From assembly GCA_964384335.1 (NCBI GenBank), contig CAYLKN010000004.1, positions 1 through 64,000 of the forward strand: a stretch of DNA of 64,000 nucleotides. Direction: 5' to 3'. The DNA comes from JAUICS01 sp964384335 (lineage in GTDB: Bacteria > Pseudomonadota > Alphaproteobacteria > Micavibrionales > Micavibrionaceae). The notes under the pieces are model-generated. The model saw only the letters and a list, made by a program, of their open reading frames with translations, was not told the DNA's origin and ran no database searches. The translations under genes and the position numbers were made by a program. Below, one piece after another: positions 1-8,365 of this stretch; positions within the stretch are counted from its first letter, which is position 1; the number at the start of each line of letters is the position of its first letter.

Positions 1-54
1 GCCGCTGCCTTTCACTCTGCTTTCGGTGACGATGGAACTGAAAGTGAATGATTA
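1..54 (+). CDS. C-terminal fragment of an upstream gene, possibly a phage tail protein
   Basis: The first bases are open in two frames: one ends at 49-51 (tail ...FGDDGTESE) and one at 52-54 (tail ...LLSVTMELKVND). I favour the second because its alternating hydrophobic and polar residues look like a final beta-strand, as in phage tail-tube or nozzle proteins. A tail-nozzle gene would be expected just before the internal virion gene in T7-like order. The identity is inference, since only about 17 residues are visible and the rest lies left of the window. Confidence 0.35.
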
Positions 55-64
55 GAAAAAATTA

Positions 65-93
65 TTGACATAATAATATACCTGCATTAGTTT
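65..93 (+). promoter_or_regulatory. Possible promoter of the AT-rich gene at 124
   Basis: TTGACA at 65-70 is followed 17 bases later by TAGTTT at 88-93. The -35 element is perfect and the -10 poor. An own promoter would suit a separately acquired accessory gene, but the whole stretch is AT-rich, so chance matches are likely. Confidence 0.25.
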
Positions 94-123
94 AAAAACA
101 ATTACAAGTATGTGGGGTAAAAT

Positions 124-606
124 ATGACTGATGGGACTGACAATAATGATGGGCCTGTTGATAGTACTTTTATAGGTGTTTTTAATATATATGAAAGAAC
201 AATTTTTATGGCACCACAAAACTTTTCAAACACAAAAACTGATAGTGGTTGGTTTAGCTTAGGTTTTTTAAGTGGTGCATTTACTAATGCTGCTTTAACC
301 TTTGTACCTCATCTTTTTACTAGCAGCTTTACTCTTTTAGAGGGTTTAGTGTTTGGGGGCGCAGCGTCTTTGCTGTGTATACTTCTCTGGGGACCCGTTT
401 TAAAAGGCGTCTCAGAATTATTAGGTAATAACGACTATGATATAAAAGAGGAATTAAAGGACATAGCGGCTGGTATGTGCACATCCTTTTTAATATCTGG
501 GTTCATGATTGGACTATATGAAGGATCAGAATATTTGGCACAATTTTCGGCAGGGGTTGCTGATATACCTGATGCTCTATATATTAATTCTTTATCACTA
601 GGTTAG
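124..606 (+). CDS. AT-rich small membrane protein inside the phage block
   Basis: I do not recognise this 160-residue protein. It has about three hydrophobic stretches, near residues 40-60, 68-90 and 117-135, so it is probably an inner-membrane protein. A GGGG ribosome-binding element at 114-117 sits well before the ATG. Base and codon use are clearly richer in A and T than in the phage genes that follow, which begin 168 bases later with a separate strong ribosome-binding site. It therefore looks like a cargo ('moron') gene inserted among late phage genes. Superinfection exclusion would be a typical job for such a gene, but nothing in the sequence shows it. Confidence 0.6.
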   Translation: MTDGTDNNDGPVDSTFIGVFNIYERTIFMAPQNFSNTKTDSGWFSLGFLSGAFTNAALTFVPHLFTSSFTLLEGLVFGGAASLLCILLWGPVLKGVSELLGNNDYDIKEELKDIAAGMCTSFLISGFMIGLYEGSEYLAQFSAGVADIPDALYINSLSLG

Positions 607-773
607 TTTGGAGTTATTTAAAATTTATCAGGCTTTTTAAGATTTTAGTTATGTGCCGGTGAATTTTAAGCAGAACACGTAGCTGAACACTATATTTCTT
701 GATTTTCTACTCCCCTTTAAATTTTACAAGTCTTTCGAATAACTGGCTCTAATTCATAAGAAAGGAGACAATC

Positions 774-1292
774 ATGGGTTCATTGACACCGGCTTCATTG
801 ATAACGACAGGGCTTGGCGCCCTGACCGGCGGATTAAGTCAGGGAATACTGCCTTTTGCCGCGGGTCTGGATGCTCAGGAGCAAAGGCGGCAGGCCATTC
901 GCCAGTCCCAGGATATGGCCCTTCAACAGCTTAAGGCGCAGCAGAAACTGCAGTCCCGGGAGTTACAGCAGCGCGCGGAGCTGGACCGGAACCGTCTTGA
1001 CCTGGAAAGCGCGCAACAGGATAACCAAAGGCGCAGGGCTCTGAAACGGGCCGTTGCCAGACAGAATGTGCGTTTCGGTTCCGGCGGGATCAGCCGTGAC
1101 GGCGGATCGGCGGAAGCCGTCCTGCTCGGTCTTTTTGAGGAATCGGAAGAGGACCGCAGGGAGCGCGAACGTCTGGATACACTCCGCAGCCGGGCCATAG
1201 ATCTGGATATCAGCACGGACAGAAGCCGCAACGTCCTTGAGGCAACACAGTTGGCGCAACAACAGCAGCTGGAGCGTCTTTCAGGGTTTTGA
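774..1292 (+). CDS. Phage internal virion (core) protein, gp14-like
   Basis: The 172-residue protein has a small glycine/alanine-rich hydrophobic N-terminus (about 1-30). A long, very charged Gln/Arg/Leu coiled-coil region (about 35-100) follows, then the segment RFGSGGISRDGGSAEAVL (about 99-116) and a second charged helix. The 'RFG..G...GSA.AVL' signature is typical of podovirus internal virion or core proteins that are packed in the head and help deliver DNA across the envelope. The start is supported by AAGGAGA seven bases upstream. It sits directly before the tailspike, the position expected in T7/BPP-1-like late operons. The large gp15/gp16-type core proteins are not seen here. Confidence 0.7.
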   Translation: MGSLTPASLITTGLGALTGGLSQGILPFAAGLDAQEQRRQAIRQSQDMALQQLKAQQKLQSRELQQRAELDRNRLDLESAQQDNQRRRALKRAVARQNVRFGSGGISRDGGSAEAVLLGLFEESEEDRRERERLDTLRSRAIDLDISTDRSRNVLEATQLAQQQQLERLSGF

Positions 1293-1309
1293 TTATTACC
1301 CTTCATTGC

Positions 1310-1338
1310 GTGGTTAATTAACCAGGACCACTTTTTTT
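1310..1338 (+). terminator. Weak intrinsic terminator or attenuator between core protein and tailspike
   Basis: The palindrome GGTTAATTAACC, enclosed by GTGGT/ACCAC arms, is followed directly by seven T residues at 1332-1338. The stem is short, so it may only attenuate transcription before the tailspike gene. Confidence 0.35.
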
Positions 1339-1362
1339 AAATTAAGAATAAGGAACTGCCGT

Positions 1363-3396
1363 ATGACCGAGCATATCAAAATGCCGGCGATTGAGCCTGT
1401 CGTGCGCTATCTTGCCAACGGGCAGCAAAGCGTTTTTGAATATCCTTTCCCCATATTTGCCAGTGAGGATATCCAGGTTTTTCTGAACGGCGCGATGCAG
1501 TTCGGCGGATTTACTGTTGCGGGGTCGGGAAACACGGAAGGCGGCACTGTAACTTTCGACACACCGCCGGCGGAGGGAATGCGGGTCACGATCAAGCGCC
1601 AGATGCCTTACGAACGGATAACAGATTTTCTGGAAGGCGGTGACTTTGCGGCAGACGCGATTAATGGTGAGCTTGACTATCTCACCGGCGGTTTGCAGCA
1701 ACTTGCAAGAGATCAGAAACTTATGCTGCAATACGAATTGACTGAGGGTGACGTGACCAACGTCCTGCCCGGCAGGGATATACGGGCCAATCATGTTCTG
1801 GGTTTTGACGGCGACGGCAGACCGGTTGCCGTAAGCACGGAAGGCACAATGGCGGCCCCGGACTATACCGCGGTCGGTACGGGGGCGGTGACCCGCACCA
1901 CGCATGATAAATTTGCCGAAACTGTATCTGTAAAGGATTTCGGCGCGTCCGGCGACGGCCTTGCCGACGATACCCCGGCGATCCAGAAGGCGATTGCGGC
2001 AAGTAATGCCGTCTTCATTCCCGAGGGAACCTATGTCATCTCTTCGCCTATTCGGCTGACGGCGAGGCAGGCCCTGTTCGGTGCCGGACACAAATCCGTA
2101 ATCAAATGCAATGCCGATACGTTTTCTGCGATCGAGGTTGTTGAGGATTACATCACCCTGCGCAATTTCAGGATCGAAGGCGGAAAAACCGGAATTCATC
2201 TTTACGGCCTCAACCGTCCCTGCGTCCAGAATTCAGTGAGCGATATTCATCTTATCGCACCGCAAACAGGGATTCTTCTGGATGGATACAATGATACAAA
2301 TTATCCGTGTTACTGGAATAATTTCACCCGCGTTCTGATTGAACAACCCTCTGTGAACGGCGTTCACCTGACCAGAACCGGGGGCGGGGACACACCAAAC
2401 GCAAACAAGTTTCACGACGTGCGGGTACAGTCCAAAAGCGCCCCCATAAGCGGCAGCGGGTTTTATATTGAACACGGTGCGTTTAACAACTCCCTCATCG
2501 ACTGCGAAGCCAACGTTGACGGCACGGCGCAGGCCTGTTTCCGGATCGGGGCCAATTCCAACAAGACAGTATTAATAAATCCGTACGCGGAGAGCTTTAA
2601 TGTGGTTCCGAACATCAGGCTTGAAAGCGGCTCTGTTGAAACCGCGGTTATCAATCTGCTTTCGGCCAGTGACGGCGCGGCGATATGGGATCTGTCTGGC
2701 GGGGAGTATATCGCCCTTAATGCCGGGTTTCCAACCAAAAACAGGTTGAATAAAACAAGTGTGACGGATCTGACTGCCACACTGATGCGGTATGATACGG
2801 AATTTGTCGATACTCCCGGTCTGACTGAGGTGGATCTGTCACATACCGTGCATATCGTAAACGCAGTAAACGGGGCGGTTGAAATGCGTCTGCCTTCGGC
2901 GGGGACGGCACCGGGCGTCACCGTCATGATAAAAAAAATCGATAACGCACCCAATCTCGTTTCCATTACCGAGGCGGGCCAGGGCCCGGGGCCGGACAGA
3001 CGCACACTGGAACTCGGCGGATACAACGATTACGCAGTTATGATTTCCAACGGGGCGGAATGGTTTATCGTTTCCTCAAACCGCATGGCCGGGAACACTC
3101 GGTTTTTCGACGGCACGGGGATTTTTGACATCGATATGACGGTTGACGTTTACCTGCTTTCCGCATTCGGGGGCGCCCTGACTGCGCGCCTTCCTCCGGC
3201 GGATGCGGCAAATGCGGCGGGGCGGCAGGTCACGGTTAAGAAAACAGATAGCTCGGCCAATGTGATTACCGTCTCCGAACAGGGAGGAAGCGGACCGGAT
3301 CAGTACAGCCAGCCTCTGAACAGCCAGTATGACGCAATCACAGTTGTATCCGACGGGAACAGCTGGTTTATCGTTTCCCGGTTCGAAGCCGGATAA
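1363..3396 (+). CDS. Phage tailspike with pectate-lyase-type beta-helix
   Basis: This 677-residue protein is probably the receptor-binding, polysaccharide-degrading tailspike. The N-terminal ~120 residues, with 'VVRYLANGQQSVFEYPFPIF' near residue 10, match the particle-attachment domain of podovirus tail fibres. A Pectate_lyase_3-type start follows at about 190 (VKDFGASGDGLADDTPAIQKA), with the right-handed beta-helix running to about 465. The C-terminus is two tandem copies of a ~100-residue beta-rich domain, about 475-573 and 574-677. Each carries '(M)IKKID/VKKTD..N.(V)I(T)' and ends in 'WFIVS'. It lies between the core-protein and terminase genes on the same strand. The host polysaccharide target cannot be read from sequence. 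Confidence 0.8.
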   Translation: MTEHIKMPAIEPVVRYLANGQQSVFEYPFPIFASEDIQVFLNGAMQFGGFTVAGSGNTEGGTVTFDTPPAEGMRVTIKRQMPYERITDFLEGGDFAADAINGELDYLTGGLQQLARDQKLMLQYELTEGDVTNVLPGRDIRANHVLGFDGDGRPVAVSTEGTMAAPDYTAVGTGAVTRTTHDKFAETVSVKDFGASGDGLADDTPAIQKAIAASNAVFIPEGTYVISSPIRLTARQALFGAGHKSVIKCNADTFSAIEVVEDYITLRNFRIEGGKTGIHLYGLNRPCVQNSVSDIHLIAPQTGILLDGYNDTNYPCYWNNFTRVLIEQPSVNGVHLTRTGGGDTPNANKFHDVRVQSKSAPISGSGFYIEHGAFNNSLIDCEANVDGTAQACFRIGANSNKTVLINPYAESFNVVPNIRLESGSVETAVINLLSASDGAAIWDLSGGEYIALNAGFPTKNRLNKTSVTDLTATLMRYDTEFVDTPGLTEVDLSHTVHIVNAVNGAVEMRLPSAGTAPGVTVMIKKIDNAPNLVSITEAGQGPGPDRRTLELGGYNDYAVMISNGAEWFIVSSNRMAGNTRFFDGTGIFDIDMTVDVYLLSAFGGALTARLPPADAANAAGRQVTVKKTDSSANVITVSEQGGSGPDQYSQPLNSQYDAITVVSDGNSWFIVSRFEAG

Positions 3397-3479
3397 AAAT
3401 TTTTAGAACATATCGGTATAACTCATAATTCTGAGTGCAATTTAAAATTGTCACCGCCTGCAGGAAAGAGACGAACTCT

Positions 3480-3536
3480 AGGGCATATCGTGTTCAAATA
3501 TAATCACTTTGCGATTTTTGATCGCGATTTGCTCTA
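3480..3536 (-). repeat. Short copy of a dispersed palindromic repeat
   Basis: Read on the minus strand it starts TAGAGCAAATCGCGATCAAA and ends TTGAACACGATATGCCCT. The left arm matches the repeats at 10834 and 55583. The right arm matches the end of the 10834 copy. It lies between the tailspike and the small terminase gene, inside the phage block. Confidence 0.7.
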
Positions 3537-3607
3537 GAAACGTATCCTGAGGCAATACCGCGAAACACTTGATAAATTCCAATCAATACTTCAAAAAAAG
3601 GCGGCTT

Positions 3608-3919
3608 ATGAACAAACATGTCCGTGATGAGACGCGGCGGCAGATTCTGCGATTTCTGCCGTCTGCACTGCGCCAGGCCCTGGCATCTTATCATACGTTT
3701 TCCGGCAATGAGATACCGGAAGATTCCAAAGGATTTTCAGCCCACCACAATGCATGCAAAGTGGCCGTTGCGCACATTGAACTGCTGCTTAAACTCGCCA
3801 ACTGGGCCTTTCGCGAACATGAAGAGGAGATGGAGGGCGAACACAAAAAAGCTTTTCAGATCATGCTTCAAAATGCGGAGGAGGAAGTTGCCGCCTACCG
3901 TGAAAAAAATACAGAATGA
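3608..3919 (+). CDS. Probable phage terminase small subunit (DNA-maturase A-like)
   Basis: The 103-residue, mostly helical charged protein has no motif I can name firmly. The call rests on position: it lies 22 bases upstream of the large terminase gene and after the tailspike, where T7-like phages keep the small packaging subunit that recognises phage DNA. The ATG at 3608 is preceded by AGGCGG. An upstream ATG at 3569 in the same frame lacks a comparable site. 'FSAHHNACKVAVAHIELLLKLANW' in the middle is a likely helix pair. An unrelated structural role is possible. Confidence 0.55.
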   Translation: MNKHVRDETRRQILRFLPSALRQALASYHTFSGNEIPEDSKGFSAHHNACKVAVAHIELLLKLANWAFREHEEEMEGEHKKAFQIMLQNAEEEVAAYREKNTE

Positions 3920-3941
3920 AAACAATCTTTAAGGAGATTTT

Positions 3942-5459
3942 ATGTTTGATAATTCCGGAACCGTTCCGTTTCCGGTTTTCATCGTACTGTGGAACCGGAT
4001 GCAGAATATGGGAACGCCCGATATTCATTTCCGCATGGCACACTGGCTGGAAGAAAGCGGAAAGGAAAACCGGAATCACCGTCTTCTCATGGCTTTCCGG
4101 TCAAGCGGCAAATCAACGATTGTCGGGCTTTACTGCGCATGGCGTCTGTTGCGCGATCCGGACCAGCGGATACTTGTTCTGGCGGCCGACAGCATTCTGG
4201 CCCGGAAAATGGTCCGCAATGTAAAAAGAATAATCGAAAAACATCCCTTAACCCGCCATCTTGTACCCGGCAAAATTGATCAATGGGCAAATGACAGGTT
4301 TACAGTGAACCGGGGGAGGGAGCTGCGCGATCCCTCAATGCTTGCCAAAGGTATAACGTCAAATATCACCGGATGCCGTGCGGACATTATCATCTGTGAC
4401 GACGTCGAAGTACCGAATACCTGCGACAGTGCAGAAAAAAGGGAGGATTTGCGGCAGAAACTTTTTGAAACCGATTACGTCCGGGTGCCGGGCGGCCTTC
4501 AGCTTTATGTGGGAACGCCCCACACATATTATACGATCTATGAAGTTGACAGGAAGCAAGCGGATGTGTTCCCGTCGGATGATAATGACGATGAAACGCC
4601 TTTTCTGGCCGGTTATGACCTTCTGAAAATACCGCTTCTGGATTTGAACGGCCGGCCGGCCTGGCCGGAAAAATTTGATATTCATGAAATCCGGAGGATC
4701 CGGACAGGAACAGGCCCGAACAAATTCGCCAGCCAGATGATGCTGACCCCGGTGAACATTGCCGAAGGGCGACTGGATCCCGAAAATCTTAAAATCTATG
4801 ATCATGAACTGTCTTACTCTGAAAGTTTGATGAAACCCGTTCTTAAGCTTGGGGACAAAAAACTCGTATCCGCATCGGCCTGGTGGGATCCGTCTTTTGG
4901 AGGAGCCCGGTCGGACAGCAGCGTTGCGGCCGCGGTCTATACAGATGAGGATGGCAACTACAGGGCACATCAAATTCTTTATATCCCGTCTTCCACGGAA
5001 CACAGGAGTGATGAGGACGAAGCCACACGGCAATGCCGTCTTGTCGCCCGTTTTGCGGCGGCGCTATACCTGCCGTCCATCGCACTCGAGATCAACGGGA
5101 TAGGTCGTTTTCTGCCGGGTGTTCTGAGGCGGGTTCTGGCTGAGGAAGGTGTTGCCTGTGCGGTTTTGGAAAAAAGCAGCCGCAGGCCCAAGGATCTCAG
5201 AATTATAGAGGCGTTCGATACGGTTCTTGCCGCCCGCGCCCTGTATGTTCACAAACGTGTTTTACAAACGCCTTTCCTTCGGGAAATGCGGGAATGGCGG
5301 CCAGGTTCCAGCAATGCCGCAGATGACGGACTGGACGCTCTGGCCGGGGCCTTGTCTCTTGAACCTTTGCGTTTCGGCGCAATGCCTCCACGACCGGGCG
5401 GGCGGGTATGGACTGGCATTGACGGGCATCACATTGCCAAAACAGATTTTGACGTTTGA
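3942..5459 (+). CDS. terL: Phage terminase large subunit (packaging ATPase and nuclease)
   Basis: This 505-residue motor protein packages DNA into the prohead. The ATPase half has a Walker A motif (FRSSGKST, about 52-59) and a Walker B region (DIIICDDVEVP, about 148-158). 'QLYVGTPH' near 188-195 is the usual coupling segment. The C-terminal RNase-H-like nuclease half shows 'WWDPSFGGARSDSS' at about 314-327 and a late acidic 'DGLDALAGAL' near 476. The arrangement fits the gp19/DNA-maturase-B type of podoviruses. It is full length with no disruption. An AAGGAG site (3931-3936) lies just upstream of the start. It probably acts with the portal encoded at 58286-59887. Confidence 0.85.
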   Translation: MFDNSGTVPFPVFIVLWNRMQNMGTPDIHFRMAHWLEESGKENRNHRLLMAFRSSGKSTIVGLYCAWRLLRDPDQRILVLAADSILARKMVRNVKRIIEKHPLTRHLVPGKIDQWANDRFTVNRGRELRDPSMLAKGITSNITGCRADIIICDDVEVPNTCDSAEKREDLRQKLFETDYVRVPGGLQLYVGTPHTYYTIYEVDRKQADVFPSDDNDDETPFLAGYDLLKIPLLDLNGRPAWPEKFDIHEIRRIRTGTGPNKFASQMMLTPVNIAEGRLDPENLKIYDHELSYSESLMKPVLKLGDKKLVSASAWWDPSFGGARSDSSVAAAVYTDEDGNYRAHQILYIPSSTEHRSDEDEATRQCRLVARFAAALYLPSIALEINGIGRFLPGVLRRVLAEEGVACAVLEKSSRRPKDLRIIEAFDTVLAARALYVHKRVLQTPFLREMREWRPGSSNAADDGLDALAGALSLEPLRFGAMPPRPGGRVWTGIDGHHIAKTDFDV

Positions 5460-5568
5460 AAAAAGAGATGCCGCGTCCCGATTCTTCCCGATCCCTTTCC
5501 GGTTAGGGACGGGGAAACAGAATTGCGGTCCCGGCTTCGGCAGATAAATAAAAAAGGAGTTTCCCACG

Positions 5569-5892
5569 ATGTTTGACAATGACCTGTTCCTCTGGATCAC
5601 GGCTGTTGATATTCCGATTATAGGCAGTCTGTTTTTCCTGATCTGGAGGGTGAAGCGGGAAACCGAGAGCCGGGCGCAGCATTTGTCCTCCATGCTGGAT
5701 ACGCGCAGTTCCCAGCTTCGTGAAAGTCTGGCTGCTTACAAGCTGGAGGTGGCAAAATCCTATGCCGCGGGTTCCGAGGTCAAAGACCTTGAAAACCGGT
5801 TGATCGGCCATCTTCTCAGAATTGAGGCAAAGCTTGATACAACTGCGCTTAAAACCGAGGCCCTGCGCGCTGAAACAAAATCTCATCAATAA
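5569..5892 (+). CDS. Phage membrane-anchored coiled-coil protein (lysis region)
   Basis: The 107-residue protein has one N-terminal membrane segment (about 7-26, LFLWITAVDIPIIGSLFFLIW). A long charged coiled coil (about 30-105) follows. AAAGGAG lies upstream of the ATG. It sits between the large terminase and the endolysin. Small single-span coiled-coil proteins there often belong to the lysis cassette, for example spanin-like or holin-regulating, but no lipobox or second overlapping frame is evident. The role is therefore open. Confidence 0.6.
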   Translation: MFDNDLFLWITAVDIPIIGSLFFLIWRVKRETESRAQHLSSMLDTRSSQLRESLAAYKLEVAKSYAAGSEVKDLENRLIGHLLRIEAKLDTTALKTEALRAETKSHQ

Positions 5893-5911
5893 GTAAAGAA
5901 AGGGAAATACA

Positions 5912-6394
5912 ATGGTTACATCAAAAACACTTGTTCCCGGTCCACCATCATGCAGACAAAATTCACGGAATGATTTTGAATCCGATACCATCGATATTCT
6001 TGCCCGGACCATATGGGGCGAGGCGAGGGGTGAAGGCACTTACGGCATGCATGCCGTGGCCAGTGTTATCGTGAACCGTTTTCATATTTCCCGCAAGATG
6101 GGAAGTTACTGGTGGGGAAACACAATTTCGGGGATATGCAGGAAACCCTTTCAGTTCAGCTGTTGGAATGCCGATGATCCGAATCTTCACAAACTTCTTA
6201 ACGTTGACGATAAAGATCTGGCTTTTCAGACTGCAAAGCGTCTGGCGCGGAGAGCCATGCACGGTGTTTTGGCCGATATAACCGGCGGCGCAACGCATTA
6301 CCATGCCCGGTCGGTCAGGCCGTATTGGGTAGGCGAGGCCAGACCCTCAAGAGAAATCGGCAATCATATTTTTTACAAACTGGTGGAGGTGTAA
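5912..6394 (+). CDS. Phage endolysin, SleB-type cell-wall hydrolase
   Basis: This 160-residue protein matches the Hydrolase_2/SleB family. 'ARTIWGEARGEGTYGMHAVASVIVNR' (about 31-56) carries the catalytic Glu (E37) of a lytic-transglycosylase-like fold. 'PFQFSCWN' and the C-terminal 'GATHYHARSVRPYW' are also characteristic. It would cut host peptidoglycan at the end of infection. No signal peptide is seen, so release would depend on the holin encoded next, whose ATG follows this stop codon without a gap. Such genes also occur as host spore- or wall-lytic enzymes, but the phage neighbours settle the context. Confidence 0.8.
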   Translation: MVTSKTLVPGPPSCRQNSRNDFESDTIDILARTIWGEARGEGTYGMHAVASVIVNRFHISRKMGSYWWGNTISGICRKPFQFSCWNADDPNLHKLLNVDDKDLAFQTAKRLARRAMHGVLADITGGATHYHARSVRPYWVGEARPSREIGNHIFYKLVEV

Positions 6395-6913
6395 ATGCTG
6401 GCATCCGTCCTCGCCAAATTCGGAATACCCTTTCTGGCGGATATTTTGTCCGGCTCCCTTGAGAAAGTAAATCATCCGGCGGCTGAAGCCGCATCCAACT
6501 CCCTCAAGGATGTCAGAAAGGCAATCCTGGAACAAAAAATAACGGCGGAGGATTTGCGCGAAGCCAATCGCCATATTGAAACAATGGAATACATAAAAAG
6601 CCGGGAACACAAGACGGCCTTGCGTCAAATCAACCGCAGCCTGCGCACGGAAGTAATGTCCGATGATCCATATGTCCGGCGGATGCGACCGACCTTCGGC
6701 TATCTGATGGCCATGACCTGGACAGCGCAGATGCTTGCCATTGCCTATGTCATCGTATTTAAAACAGGCCAGTCCGGCCAGATTATCGCCGCCATGGAAT
6801 CCATGGGCCTGATCTGGACGATCGGTCTTTCCGTTCTGGGCATTTATGTTTACAAACGAAGCGAGGACAAAAAGATTATTTCCAATATTAAAGAACTGAG
6901 CGGGGAGTCCTGA
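6395..6913 (+). CDS. Holin of the GTA/3-TM type
   Basis: The 172-residue protein has an N-terminal amphipathic part with 'GIPFLADILSGSLEKV', a charged central helix (about 45-95) and two strong hydrophobic segments (about 103-123 and 133-153). This is the layout of the Holin_3TMs family found in alphaproteobacterial prophages and gene transfer agents. 'RRMRPTFGYLMAMTW' before the first span is typical. It would form the membrane lesion that releases the SleB endolysin. It is the last gene of the left phage block and is convergent with the host gene at 6989-8182. Confidence 0.8.
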   Translation: MLASVLAKFGIPFLADILSGSLEKVNHPAAEAASNSLKDVRKAILEQKITAEDLREANRHIETMEYIKSREHKTALRQINRSLRTEVMSDDPYVRRMRPTFGYLMAMTWTAQMLAIAYVIVFKTGQSGQIIAAMESMGLIWTIGLSVLGIYVYKRSEDKKIISNIKELSGES

Positions 6914-6988
6914 GTTCACGCGCTTAAACCTGCTCCTTCCGGATTGCCAACCCGAACATCTTTTTCCGCAAACTTCCGGCGCAAACTC

Positions 6989-8182
6989 TTACCGTAAACC
7001 CATGGCTTGTTTCATAAAAAACCGCTTGGCCGGCGGCAGTTTTTCAACTACGCGGATACCCAATTTCCGTACAAGCGAAAGCGGAGGAAATCCGTTTGAG
7101 AACAGTCGGTTAAGGTTTTCCGTGGCGGCCAGCATGGTCATGGTGTCAAATCGCCTTTGTCTCTGGAATGTTTCCAGCATTTTCCGGCTGCCGGTATCCC
7201 CTCCTTCCTTGCGAACCTGATCGATAAGATTACCAAGGCAGGATACGTCGCGTAAACTTATATTAAGTCCTTGTCCGGCAATGGGGTGCATGACGTGAGC
7301 CGCCTCTGCGATTATGGCCACTCTGTCCCCGGTATAGTGTTCGGCATGTTGGAAACTGAGAGGATACACGGCACGTCCGCCAAGCAGCTTTATGGCACCG
7401 TAATGGTCCGGAAAGCGTTCCCGGATTGCCGCCTCGAAAGTTATATCGTTCATATGCCCGGAACGGCCCGGGTTTTTATGATCGGACCAGACAACCGCGG
7501 ATCGATGCTCACCCTTTGCGGTATCGATCATGGGCAGGATGGCAAACGGCCCCTCCGTCCTGAAATGCTCATAAGCCGCAAAAAAATGGGGATTTTCATG
7601 TGCAATCTGGGCAATCTGTGCACACTGGCTGTATTGCCATTCCCGGGTGCGCAGTCCCAAAAGCTTTCTTACTTTCGAATTTTTTCCATCCGCCCCGATC
7701 AGGAGTTTTGCACTTATTCGCTCTCCGTTTTCCAGAACGGCCTGAACAGAGTCTTCCCTTACATCGAAATCAAAAACCGAATTGCTGTCTTTTATCTCTG
7801 CCGCGCTGCTTTTTTCAATCCGGTCTATAAGCGCTTTCCGCAAAACATAATTCTCAATAATCCAGCCGAAAGGATTATCGCCGACATCCCTGGATAAAAA
7901 AGACAGCAGAACGGGGCTGTTTCCGTCCAGTATGCGTATATCCTTGATGGGGCAGGCCCGGCCCTCAAGCTCTTTCCATACACCCGCCGCCTTCAAAACC
8001 AGATGCGAGCCATAGGAAATGGCGGTCGTGCGCATATCCATTGCGGGTTTTGCCAGACCCTTTAAATCCGACTTTTCAATGCACAGCGACGGAATACCCT
8101 TTTCGGCCAGCAAAGCGGTCATGGTAAGTCCGGCGAGACCTCCGCCTGCAATAACGCATTCTGTTTTTAAAATTTCAGACAT
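6989..8182 (-). CDS. FAD-dependent ubiquinone-biosynthesis hydroxylase (UbiH/COQ6 family)
   Basis: The 397-residue flavoprotein mono-oxygenase probably hydroxylates the aromatic ring of a ubiquinone precursor. It shows the N-terminal FAD-binding GGGLAGL (13-19), the 'GADGKNS' motif (about 163-169) and the C-terminal FAD-ribityl motif 'AAHVMHPIAGQGLN' near 294-307. Length and motif order are normal for the family. Which ring position it hydroxylates (UbiH, UbiF, UbiI or UbiL type) cannot be decided by eye, so no symbol is given. It stands alone, convergent with the phage holin and divergent from glnK. Confidence 0.85.
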   Translation of the reverse strand: MSEILKTECVIAGGGLAGLTMTALLAEKGIPSLCIEKSDLKGLAKPAMDMRTTAISYGSHLVLKAAGVWKELEGRACPIKDIRILDGNSPVLLSFLSRDVGDNPFGWIIENYVLRKALIDRIEKSSAAEIKDSNSVFDFDVREDSVQAVLENGERISAKLLIGADGKNSKVRKLLGLRTREWQYSQCAQIAQIAHENPHFFAAYEHFRTEGPFAILPMIDTAKGEHRSAVVWSDHKNPGRSGHMNDITFEAAIRERFPDHYGAIKLLGGRAVYPLSFQHAEHYTGDRVAIIAEAAHVMHPIAGQGLNISLRDVSCLGNLIDQVRKEGGDTGSRKMLETFQRQRRFDTMTMLAATENLNRLFSNGFPPLSLVRKLGIRVVEKLPPAKRFFMKQAMGLR

Positions 8183-8365
8183 AACCGGATGTAAGATTTT
8201 ATAGTATGGTCCTTATAAAAAATAAACTATGCCGGGACTTTAAAAATCCAAAGTATAAAGTAAACAAAATATCTTGCACGGACGTATAATTTGATTAACT
8301 CTAATCCTGTGTTTGGATAACGTATATTTTCTTAATCCACAAAAACAATAACGGAGAGTATTTCA

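Noticed and set aside
1342..2199. Long open frame on the minus strand across the tailspike gene
   Set aside because: It lies wholly opposite a well-supported phage gene, and its Arg/Cys-rich product has no recognisable feature.
4359..5033. Long minus-strand frame inside the large terminase gene
   Set aside because: It is antisense to conserved terminase motifs and has composition typical of a shadow frame.
1..6913. Diversity-generating retroelement, as in BPP-1
   Set aside because: No reverse transcriptase and no template/variable repeat pair was found near the tailspike, although some genes are BPP-1-like.
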